Below, in pieces: positions 1 through 6,762 of a stretch of DNA of 8,297 nucleotides. Made by a program: the position numbers and the translations under genes. The DNA comes from Verrucomicrobiota bacterium. Its GTDB lineage: Bacteria; Verrucomicrobiota; Verrucomicrobiia; Opitutales; Opitutaceae. Where the stretch lies: contig JAEXPG010000214.1 in NCBI GenBank assembly GCA_023447015.1, forward strand, positions 1 to 8,297, given 5' to 3'. Within the stretch, counting starts at the first letter, position 1; each line of letters starts with the position of its first letter. Below the pieces are notes generated by a model. The model was not told the DNA's origin, ran no database searches, and worked only from the letters and a program-made list of their open reading frames with translations.

Positions 1-3000
1 GCTGGCAGGTGGCGCGATTGATCGGCGCTGACGACAGGCGTCCGCTGGCGGCGCGACAGCGAAAATGGGCCGAAGCGGTGGCGTCGGCACGCGGCCATGT
101 GCTGGAACTCACAGTGCGTACCGAGGAGCTGTTGTGGCGGATCTGGCAGCATTCAGGTGAAAAGCCGGCCATGGTGGCGCCGGCGGACTACGACGGATGG
201 GTGGCGCAGATGGATGAGTTGTTTCGCCTGAGCGAGCGTTCGGCGCGGTCTGAGGATCGTGCGTGTGGCGATGCGATCATGGCACTGAAGCAGAAGTGGG
301 CGAAGCCACGACTGGAGTTGCCGATTCCGGAGAACCTGCAGATCGGACAACCGTTGCGGCTGGGGTACGGTGCGTGCGGCGTGCAGCGGATCGAAGTCGC
401 CGTGTATCGGTATCCGCGCGAGCGGCTCGAGGCCCAAGTGAAGACCAAGGTTGATATTGGGTCGCTGGGATGGCTGGCGGCCTTCGACAAGGAGCGGGAA
501 TTGGTTGTACGGAAGGCGGTCGATCTATCGTCGACGCCGATGGCCTGGCAGCAGGGCACCATCGAGGTGGAGGCGAAGCTGTCTCCGGGCGTCTACAAGA
601 TCGAGACGCGGGGGATCACCGAGCGGGAAACGCTCGCAGAAGGGCGAACGATGCTTGTCGGTGCTCTCCAGTCGGCCTCGTTCCACGTCGCCGAGGGGAG
701 AACCGACCTGTTTGCCTACGACGGTTCGGTGAACCGTCCGATCGCCGGGACGGAGGTTCGTGGCCTGTTGATGGCAGCAAACGGCGAGAATGTGCTGCTC
801 TCGGGTACGACCGACGGTGACGGGCGGATCAGTTTGCCCGTGGCGCCCCACGTCGAGAAGTGGCGGCAGTGGAAGGTCGCGGCGTTCGTGGGCGAACGGC
901 CGCTGTTCTGCGATACTTCAGCCCAAGCCGTGGCGGAGGAGGAACGGTATTCTGTCGACCTCTTTCTCGACCGACCGATCTACCGGCCCGGCGAAACGGT
1001 GCGATGGAAGTTGATCGTCCGGGAGCGACATGACGGGCGGTATCATCTGCCGCGGGCGGATCGCCGGCTCTACTTCAGCATCGGCAACAAGGATTTGGTG
1101 ATAGCGGAGAAGCAGCCGCTTGTTCTCGATGGCTTTGGCACGGCCCAGGGCGAGTGTGTGATTCCGGTGCGGGCGCGCCCCGGCTATTTCGACCTGAAAC
1201 TTGGTTGGATTGGAGAGGACGATACCGAGCTTTCGACCGGCAGGAGTGTGGGCTTCGAGGTCGACAACTTCGTGCCTCCGCAGGTGGTGAGCCGTGTCGA
1301 GCTCGCGAGCGGGAGCGAGTCCCTTCAGCCGGGCAAGGAAGTGGTCTTCGAAGTCGGGGCCGAGTATCTCTCGGGCGGACCAGTGGTCGGCGCGCGTGTG
1401 GAATGCACCTTCCACTGCAGTTGCTCATCATGGCGGCCCGACCGGGAACATGAGGAGAACGAGACGCCATCGTGGCGCAAGTGGGTGGACGAAATGCGGA
1501 GAACGACACTTTCCGGAACGACGAATGCCCACGGCAAGTTGCGACTCTCTGTGCGTCTGCCGGCCGACTTGCCGGCCGGCGCATTGGGCATGATCGAAGG
1601 GCTTCTGAATCCGGTGGGCATGCCGCCTGTCGAGGTCGGGGGCTCGGTCTGGATTGCCCCGGGCGGTCGGTGCGTCTTGCCGGCCAAGTATGACGGATTG
1701 CGTTATGGGCGTGTCGGCGAGTTGGTCGGATTTCCACTGGTTGTGCTCGATGGTTCGAGATGCGGGCTTGCCCTTGCGGGCACGGCGCAGTTGGTCGAGC
1801 GCCGATGGTCGGAGCTCTGGCGGGCGCCGGACGGCCGTATCGTGGACGAACGCCAAATCGGTGCCGAGCGGCGGGCCCTGAAACTGACCTGGGGCGCCGC
1901 CATGCCGGCCGGATGGAAGCGACTGCATGCCGGTTTTGGCGAGAAGACCATTGCGGAGCAACCGGTGCAGGCGGATGCGGCGGGAATGATCCACCCGGAG
2001 TTCCGGATTCCGCACAGCGGGCTGTTCGGAGTGCGCCTGAAGAGCGATTCCGGTGACCTGGTGGTTTTCGGAACGGAACAGTCCTTCGCCGAGGTGCTCG
2101 TTCCGGACGAAAATATGGCAGTGCCGGATCTGCCGCCGGATGTTCAAGCGATCGCGCTTCCGTCGGAGGTTCGCCGCGACGGCCCGTTTTCGGTGTTGGC
2201 GGTTTTGCCGGAAGGAACCGACACCGGGTGGTTGACGCTCCGCGGGGAGGACGAAGCGGAATGCTTTCGTTTCTCGACCCGCCAGCGCGCTGCATGGATT
2301 CATGCCGATCGGCTGCCGCGGATGCAAAAACGGGCGGAGGTGGAACTCTCGCTTGCGCAGGACCACTGGATGAGCGGGGAAACGCGCACGATCACCATAC
2401 CGGATCCCGCGTTGCAGCTGGACGTGCAGGTTGACCCACTGAAGACGGAAGCTCGCCCCGGTGATATCGCGACGCTGCGGATTCGCACCAAGGCAACTGC
2501 CGAGGCTGGCTCTCCGGTTTCGGTCTCGGTGGCAACGTGGGACGAGGCGCTCACCCAGATTTCTGGGAGGAGCGTGGAGGGGCCGGTTTTCTGGGACTCG
2601 TGGGCGTGGCCGCTGGAAATCGAGGCCAAGCTTGTCGGGAAGGTGACACCATTTGAGGTCAGGCCGGTCGCCGACCCCCGTTTGGAGACCGGCTCCCTGG
2701 CGGCTTTAGCCGAGATCGGCGCGGCGGTACGGAAACGCTCTGCCGTCGAGGTCGACGAAGGGGAAGTCATTCTGCTGAACCCGTTCGAGGTCACGACCAT
2801 GGCCAATGGGGGCTACTACGCAGTGGAGACGCTGGCGGGCAATCGCCTCAACACCGAACTGCGCGAGGCTTTGCCGCCGGCATCGGAGGTCGGCGCCGGG
2901 AAGGCGAAGCCGGAGATTGAGATCCGGCGGCACTTCGCGCCGACGGCGTTCTGGGCGCCGACGGTCGTCACCGACGCGAAGGGCGAGGCGACGGTGAGTT

Positions 3001-5237
3001 TCAAGTACCCGGACAACCTCACGCAGTGGCGGGTAGTGGCCTACGCGGTTGGGGCCGACGGCAACTCGTTCGGGATGGCGAAGGCGCTCACGCGCACCTC
3101 GCTGCCGTTCCAGGCACGGCTCAACCTGCCGCGCTGCCTTGTGGCGGGCGACAAGGCCGAGGCAGGGGCGGCCCTGGCAAATCGGACCGAGGTCGCACAG
3201 CAGGCCACCGCGACGCTTGAAGTCGCGGGTGCAGCAAAGCAGATGGGGATTGGCCGCCAGGCCACCGCGGTTCTGGCGGGGCGGGGCAACGAGTTCGCCG
3301 TGCCGGCGCAGGGTGAGGCCCACGCCGGATGGGAGGTGACGGCCGAGAGGCCGGGCCACGCGGAGTTCACGCTGAAGGCATGGACGGCGGCCGAGAGCGA
3401 TGGCATGGCGCTCACGCTGCCCGTGCTGGAAGATGGGATTCGGCAGGAGACGGCGGCGAGCGGTCGGCTCGCCCGCGGGGAAAAGGTGCGGGAGCTGAGC
3501 CTGCCGTTGCCCGCGACGATCGATCCCGCCCGCACCCAGATGCGTGTGCGGCTCGCGGGCAGCCACGCCGCGACGATGCTCGATGCGCTACCGTACCTCG
3601 TCGACTACCCGTACGGCTGTGTCGAGCAGACGATGAGCCGGTTTCTGCCGGCCGTCGTCGTGCGCAAGACGCTCGGCGATCTGGGCCTCGAGGCGGCCGC
3701 GGTTGAGGCGCGCATCCTCGGTGCAGAGACACCGGCCGACGCCACGCGCCGCAAGAAGGCTGCGGGGCTGGGCCGGCTCGACGAGGTGATCGGCAAGAGC
3801 CTCGCCCGGTTGGCGGAGGCGCAGCGCAGCGAGGGCGGCTTCGGCTGGTGGCCGGGGGCGCGGCAGACGGATTTGTGGATGACTGCGTATGTGTTGTGGG
3901 GACTGGAACTCGTCCGCGGTGCGGGCGTCACGGTGCCGGATGCGCTGGTTGACCAGACGCGGGCTGCGCTGATGAGGCGTCCGACGGGCAACGAGTCGGT
4001 CGACACCACCGCGTGGTTGCTGGCGGCGCTGGCCACCTGTCCGGCCGAGGAAAGCGATGCAAAGGCGCTCAAGGAATCGTTTGCCGAGTGCTACGTGGAA
4101 CGGGCGAAACTCTCTGCCACGGGCCGGGCCTGCCTCGCGCTCGCCACGGTGAAGTTCGGTTCACCTGAGGAGCGCGCGATGGTGCTCCGCAATCTGGAGA
4201 ACGGCGCGGAGCGCGTTCACTCCGAGGATCTCGGTGACACGGTGCACTGGGGTTCCACCGCCGGCTATTGGCGGGCCAGCGACGGCGCGATGGAGGCCAC
4301 GGCGTTGACCTTGCTCGCGTTGCTCGAACTGGACCCGCAGCACCCGCTGATGGAGCCGGCGATGAACTGGCTCGTGCTCAACCGGCGCAGCGAACGCTGG
4401 GGAAGCACGCGCGATACGGCGCTGGCGGTGCTGGCGTTGTCGCGGTTCGTGCAGGTGCACGGCGAGGCGGCCGGCGTGATCGAACTCGAGGTGGCGATCA
4501 ACGGCCGGGCGTTGGGAACGACGAAGATCGACCGCGCGGCGCTCCTGGCCGGTCCGACGGAGCTGACCGTTCCGGTCGCAGCGCTGCAGGGTGGCCGCAA
4601 TACGCTCACGCTGCGCCGTATGGCTGGTGACGGAGCGGTGTACGCGGTGGCGCTGGCGCAGGCGTGGGCGACGGGCGACACGGTGAGGCCGGCCGGTCAC
4701 CAATCCGGGGTGGCGCGCGAGTTCGTGCGGCAGAAGGCGACACCGACATTGATCGGCACGCTGCGGATCGATCCGGAACGGCTGGCGAACGGCGGTGTGG
4801 TGACGGCGGGCGAGGCGGTGCAGGCGGTGGTGACAGTCTCAGTGCCGAACGAACTCGAGTACGTGATGATCGAGGTGCCGAAACCGTCTGGATGCGAACC
4901 GCTCAACGCCCTCAGCGGGTGGGATGCTCGGATCGGGCGCGTGACGAGCGGCGGGCGGGCGACGGACGGCGGGGTCCAAGGAACCGACGCGGACGGCGCC
5001 GGTGCGCCGTCCCTTCGTCTAGTCGCGGCGGGGCAACCGATCTACCGCGAGGAACGCGACGACAAGAGCGTGTTCTTTCTCGACCGGTTGGAGGCCGGCA
5101 CGTGGGAGATTCGCTTTGGGATGCGCGCCGTGACGCCAGGCGATTTCCGCGCGCTGCCGGTGCAGGTCGAGGCGATGTACGTTCCGGAGATTCGGGCGAA
5201 CAGCGACGCGCGCCGGGTGCGAATCGAGCGGCGGTAG
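1..5237 (+). CDS. Bacterial alpha-2-macroglobulin family protein with thioester motif (5' partial)
   Basis: Bacterial A2Ms are envelope proteins thought to trap attacking proteases: bait cleavage exposes a thioester that bonds covalently to the protease. The reading frame is open to the window edge. The first start-like codon is GTG at 9, but Trp-Gln codons precede it in frame and no signal peptide follows, so the real start lies upstream. Numbering from that GTG gives 1742 residues. Residues 1-95 look helical. Macroglobulin-type beta domains begin near 97, and an MG2-like domain lies at about 312-410 with the signature DLFLDRPIYRPGETV. A further MG domain lies near 800-855 (PGDIATLRI, then VSVATWDEAL). 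The A2M core signature is HFAPTAFWAP (975-984) plus PDNLTQWR (1001-1008). The thioester site is YPYGCVEQ with Cys1204 and Gln1207 intact. An alpha-toroid domain follows (GGFGWW at 1276-1281, to about 1500), then a receptor-binding-like end (about 1600-1742). Oddities: a receptor-like peptide at 919-955, a cysteine cluster at 466-472, and lower GC in the first half. The family call is very secure; anchoring and maturation cannot be seen. Confidence 0.95.
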   Translation, partial: WQVARLIGADDRRPLAARQRKWAEAVASARGHVLELTVRTEELLWRIWQHSGEKPAMVAPADYDGWVAQMDELFRLSERSARSEDRACGDAIMALKQKWAKPRLELPIPENLQIGQPLRLGYGACGVQRIEVAVYRYPRERLEAQVKTKVDIGSLGWLAAFDKERELVVRKAVDLSSTPMAWQQGTIEVEAKLSPGVYKIETRGITERETLAEGRTMLVGALQSASFHVAEGRTDLFAYDGSVNRPIAGTEVRGLLMAANGENVLLSGTTDGDGRISLPVAPHVEKWRQWKVAAFVGERPLFCDTSAQAVAEEERYSVDLFLDRPIYRPGETVRWKLIVRERHDGRYHLPRADRRLYFSIGNKDLVIAEKQPLVLDGFGTAQGECVIPVRARPGYFDLKLGWIGEDDTELSTGRSVGFEVDNFVPPQVVSRVELASGSESLQPGKEVVFEVGAEYLSGGPVVGARVECTFHCSCSSWRPDREHEENETPSWRKWVDEMRRTTLSGTTNAHGKLRLSVRLPADLPAGALGMIEGLLNPVGMPPVEVGGSVWIAPGGRCVLPAKYDGLRYGRVGELVGFPLVVLDGSRCGLALAGTAQLVERRWSELWRAPDGRIVDERQIGAERRALKLTWGAAMPAGWKRLHAGFGEKTIAEQPVQADAAGMIHPEFRIPHSGLFGVRLKSDSGDLVVFGTEQSFAEVLVPDENMAVPDLPPDVQAIALPSEVRRDGPFSVLAVLPEGTDTGWLTLRGEDEAECFRFSTRQRAAWIHADRLPRMQKRAEVELSLAQDHWMSGETRTITIPDPALQLDVQVDPLKTEARPGDIATLRIRTKATAEAGSPVSVSVATWDEALTQISGRSVEGPVFWDSWAWPLEIEAKLVGKVTPFEVRPVADPRLETGSLAALAEIGAAVRKRSAVEVDEGEVILLNPFEVTTMANGGYYAVETLAGNRLNTELREALPPASEVGAGKAKPEIEIRRHFAPTAFWAPTVVTDAKGEATVSFKYPDNLTQWRVVAYAVGADGNSFGMAKALTRTSLPFQARLNLPRCLVAGDKAEAGAALANRTEVAQQATATLEVAGAAKQMGIGRQATAVLAGRGNEFAVPAQGEAHAGWEVTAERPGHAEFTLKAWTAAESDGMALTLPVLEDGIRQETAASGRLARGEKVRELSLPLPATIDPARTQMRVRLAGSHAATMLDALPYLVDYPYGCVEQTMSRFLPAVVVRKTLGDLGLEAAAVEARILGAETPADATRRKKAAGLGRLDEVIGKSLARLAEAQRSEGGFGWWPGARQTDLWMTAYVLWGLELVRGAGVTVPDALVDQTRAALMRRPTGNESVDTTAWLLAALATCPAEESDAKALKESFAECYVERAKLSATGRACLALATVKFGSPEERAMVLRNLENGAERVHSEDLGDTVHWGSTAGYWRASDGAMEATALTLLALLELDPQHPLMEPAMNWLVLNRRSERWGSTRDTALAVLALSRFVQVHGEAAGVIELEVAINGRALGTTKIDRAALLAGPTELTVPVAALQGGRNTLTLRRMAGDGAVYAVALAQAWATGDTVRPAGHQSGVAREFVRQKATPTLIGTLRIDPERLANGGVVTAGEAVQAVVTVSVPNELEYVMIEVPKPSGCEPLNALSGWDARIGRVTSGGRATDGGVQGTDADGAGAPSLRLVAAGQPIYREERDDKSVFFLDRLEAGTWEIRFGMRAVTPGDFRALPVQVEAMYVPEIRANSDARRVRIERR
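2763..2873 (+). other. Opitutaceae TonB-receptor-like 'SPFEV/TLAG' peptide embedded in the A2M protein
   Basis: This covers residues 919-955 of the A2M protein. The readable core is VILLNPFEV (920-928), then Gly-Gly-Tyr-Tyr (934-937), then ETLAGNRLNTEL (940-951). From memory, TonB-dependent receptors of Opitutaceae carry a near-identical stretch (SPFEV, a Gly-Tyr pair, TLAG-x-R-x-x-T-x-L) directly before the plug domain. Here no plug follows: after about 20 Pro/Ala/Lys/Glu-rich residues the chain enters the A2M core at HFAPTAFWAP. Its position between the last macroglobulin domain and the A2M core is close to where the bait region sits in classical A2Ms. The residues are plain in the translation. 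The match is from recall, not a search, and the function is unknown. Confidence 0.72.
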
Positions 5238-5238
5238 A

Positions 5239-5255
5239 CTGGCGATTGTCGCCGG
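5239..5255 (+). terminator. Small hairpin just after the A2M stop codon (possible terminator)
   Basis: Starting one base after the TAG stop, seven pairs (one of them T-G) enclose the 3-base loop TTG: CTGGCGA pairs with TCGCCGG. There is no T-tract after it, so it is not a canonical intrinsic terminator. It lies in the 80-bp gap between convergent genes, where a transcript end is expected. The gap holds no gene and no other clear signal. Confidence 0.3.
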
Positions 5256-5317
5256 CGGCGGTGAGGCCGGACGGTCTGGCCCGTAGGGCGGAATCCCTGG
5301 TTACGGCTCGATTTGCG

Positions 5318-5581
5318 CTAGTTGGGCCTCCGGGAGGAGGGACCTTGCCGCCGGCGATGCTCGCGGATGGTGGCGATCACGATGCCCGTGCCGGGGGCCC
5401 AGATGAAGAAGTAGAAGCCGAGCGTGCGGATGCCGGTGAGGGCGAGCGCCCAGGGTTCCTGCGATGACCCGCGCCAGGCTCCGACCAGCGTCCAGATGGC
5501 CGCGCCGAGCATCGCGCCGAGGCCGGTGATGAGCGCGGTCACCCAGACGACGACGATGCAGAACTGGAGCACGGGCTTCAT
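5318..5581 (-). CDS. Small two-helix membrane protein of unknown function (87 aa)
   Basis: I do not recognise a named family. The product begins MKPVLQFCIVVVWVTALITG and has two hydrophobic stretches, about residues 4-33 and 45-72. A short polar connector lies between them (RGSSQEP), and a strongly basic tail follows (REHRRRQGPSSRRPN), which by the positive-inside rule would be cytoplasmic. The first helix has a Gly/Ala-rich run (GLGAMLGAA) that could pack tightly against another helix. The ATG at 5581 is the most sensible start because the membrane segment begins at once. The frame stays open far upstream, but there it encodes repeat-derived Pro/Ser-rich sequence and then a shadow of the methyltransferase gene. 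No convincing Shine-Dalgarno is visible. The heptanucleotide array begins 7 bases upstream of the ATG, so any promoter must lie within or beyond it. The gene converges with the A2M gene. It is probably real, judging by its coherent membrane topology. Confidence 0.7.
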   Translation of the reverse strand: MKPVLQFCIVVVWVTALITGLGAMLGAAIWTLVGAWRGSSQEPWALALTGIRTLGFYFFIWAPGTGIVIATIREHRRRQGPSSRRPN

Positions 5582-5588
5582 GGCGGGG

Positions 5589-5665
5589 GGGCGGAGGACG
5601 GAGGACGGAGGACTGAGGACGGAGGACAGAAGACAGAAGGAGGGAGGCGGAGGACGGAGGACGGC
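5589..5665. repeat. Degenerate heptanucleotide tandem array, 11 units of 7 bp
   Basis: The plus strand reads as 11 consecutive 7-bp units in unbroken register, consensus GGACGGA. In order the units are GGGCGGA, GGACGGA, GGACGGA, GGACTGA, GGACGGA, GGACAGA, AGACAGA, AGGAGGG, AGGCGGA, GGACGGA and GGACGGC. Five are identical to the consensus apart from none or one end base, and most others differ at one or two positions, chiefly at positions 1, 4 and 5. The array fills most of the gap between the small membrane gene and the methyltransferase gene. On the minus strand it is a pyrimidine-rich TCCGTCC-type tract directly in front of the small gene's start codon. Such arrays can expand or shrink by replication slippage. 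Confidence 0.88.
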
Positions 5666-5670
5666 TTGGT

Positions 5671-5732
5671 TGTAGGCCACGGCGGTGACGTGGCTTGGGG
5701 GGCAGCGGGCCAGGTCGTCGCCCTGGCCTACA
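5671..5732. repeat. 62-bp imperfect palindrome, REP-like intergenic element
   Basis: The outer arms are 24 bases each (5671-5694 and 5709-5732). They start TGTAGGCCA and end TGGCCTACA, and by hand alignment match at 20 of 24 positions. The centre is a 14-base G-rich stretch (5695-5708). Each arm also has its own inner dyad: GCCAC...GTGGC on the left and GGCCAGG...CCTGGCC on the right, so the element can fold as one long stem or as two hairpins. The TAG stop of the methyltransferase gene (5728-5730) lies inside the right arm. Layout and size recall REP/BIME elements, and a role in transcript ending or mRNA 3' protection is possible. No transposase is nearby, and other genomic copies cannot be judged from this window. 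Confidence 0.8.
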
Positions 5733-6747
5733 GCGTGATGTCTTTCCGTTTCGCGCGGAGGACGGCGATCTTCGTGGCGTGATTGAAGGGCGCGGGATCG
5801 GCCGGCAGGGGGCGGACCCGGGTGGAGGGGTAGCCGGTGCAATCCTCGGGCACGGCGACCAGCCCCTCGACCGCGAGGTAGCCGTCGGCGCAGAGCTCCT
5901 CGAGGGTGCGGAGGTAGTCGGCGCCGGGGAGAAAGAGGGCGTTGTTCACCGCCACGAGGCGGCCGCCGTCGGCGAGGAGCGGGCGGACCTTGTTGATCAG
6001 TCGCCGACATTCGGTGACGAGGTTGACCGTGCCCTGCGCGGAGGTGGAGAAGAACGGCGGGTCGAGGAAGATGCAGTCGAAGAGGGCGCGGTCGCGCTTG
6101 AGGCGGGCGACGGCGGCGAAGAAATCGCCGGCCCAGAAGGTGTCGGGGCCGGTGGGGTGGCCGTTGAGCGCGTGGGAGGCCCGGGCGAGGTCGAGGAAAC
6201 CGCGGGTGCGGTCGAGCTGCACGAGGCGCTTGGCACCGGCGGCGAGCGCGGCCACGCCGAGGCTGCCGGTGTAGGCGAAGGTGTTGAGCACGCGCGCGCC
6301 GGCGAGGTGGTCGAGCGCCCAGCGGCGGAGCAGGCGGGTGTCGGGGTAGAAACTGGTGTCCTGGTTGAGGAGCAGGACGACGGCGTAGCGCACGCCGTGC
6401 TCGGTCACGGTCCGCGCGGGGGCCTCGCCATGGGTGACGATACCGTTGCGGGTGAAGCGTGGATCGGTCGGCGTGGTGTAGCGGGATTTCACCACCACGG
6501 TGCGCAGCCAGGGCAGTTGGCCGAGGTAGAAACACTGCGCCTCGTCGACGGCGGATTCGCCGGCCTCCGCGGGCTGGGCGTGGTTGAGGAGCACGAGGGT
6601 GTCACCATACACCTCGGCGACGAGCGAGGGGTAGCCCTCGAGGAAGCCGTTGAAGAGGCGGACGACGCCGTCGTGCGGTTCGGCGAGCAGGCCGGTGCGC
6701 GGGGCGAGGGCGGCGGCGAGGAGGGCGGTGAGCGAGGAGTCGGGCAT
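5728..6747 (-). CDS. RlmI-like (COG1092) SAM-dependent methyltransferase without PUA domain, 339 aa
   Basis: This is probably a cytoplasmic class I methyltransferase that transfers a methyl group from S-adenosylmethionine to RNA. Relatives such as RlmI make 5-methylcytosine in 23S rRNA. The N-terminal part has the family's substrate-domain signature, RLFNGFLEGYPSLVAEVYGD (30-49), equivalent to the usual 'xNGExDGLPGLVVDxY'. NQDTSFYPDTR (128-138) corresponds to the family's 'GQKTGFFLDQR'. The SAM-binding motif I is VLNTFAYTGSLGVAALAAGA (153-172), an acidic D179 follows, and the motif IV catalytic loop is DPPFF (229-233). The C-terminus ends with FNHATKIAVLR, typical for the group. At 339 residues it is about 55 shorter than RlmI, and the missing part is the N-terminal PUA RNA-binding domain. 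The ATG at 6747 lies 15 bases after the stop of the upstream membrane gene, so the two are probably co-transcribed. No strong Shine-Dalgarno is visible. The family is secure; the exact target base is unknown. Confidence 0.88.
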   Translation of the reverse strand: MPDSSLTALLAAALAPRTGLLAEPHDGVVRLFNGFLEGYPSLVAEVYGDTLVLLNHAQPAEAGESAVDEAQCFYLGQLPWLRTVVVKSRYTTPTDPRFTRNGIVTHGEAPARTVTEHGVRYAVVLLLNQDTSFYPDTRLLRRWALDHLAGARVLNTFAYTGSLGVAALAAGAKRLVQLDRTRGFLDLARASHALNGHPTGPDTFWAGDFFAAVARLKRDRALFDCIFLDPPFFSTSAQGTVNLVTECRRLINKVRPLLADGGRLVAVNNALFLPGADYLRTLEELCADGYLAVEGLVAVPEDCTGYPSTRVRPLPADPAPFNHATKIAVLRAKRKDITL

Positions 6748-6762
6748 GGCGCGGGTTGATGC

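Noticed and set aside
1075..2366. Two long minus-strand frames (406 and 312 codons) inside the A2M gene
   Set aside because: They are Arg/Pro/Ser-rich and lie opposite a strongly supported plus-strand gene, so they are compositional shadows.
5252..5270. Second hairpin (CCGGC...GCCGG) in the gap between the convergent genes
   Set aside because: Only five pairs around a nine-base loop and no T-tract; it competes with the better hairpin at 5239-5255 and is expected by chance in such GC-rich sequence.
5589..5665. Possible CRISPR-like array
   Set aside because: The units are 7 bp with no spacers, so this is a simple tandem repeat.
5582..6535. Minus-strand frame extending the small membrane protein upstream to 405 codons
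   Set aside because: The upstream part is Arg/Pro-rich, overlaps the methyltransferase gene in another frame, and includes translated heptanucleotide repeats. Only the last 87 codons from 5581 look like a real protein.
5695..6759. Long plus-strand open frame of 354 codons opposite the methyltransferase gene
   Set aside because: Its translation is Gly/Glu/Val/Ala-rich low-complexity sequence typical of an antisense shadow in GC-rich DNA, whereas the minus strand encodes clear SAM-binding and DPPFF motifs.
6748..6762. Possible frameshift joining the membrane protein and the methyltransferase into one fusion
   Set aside because: The upstream gene ends in a clear TAG after a complete-looking domain and the methyltransferase has its own ATG 15 bases on, so two adjacent genes explain it.
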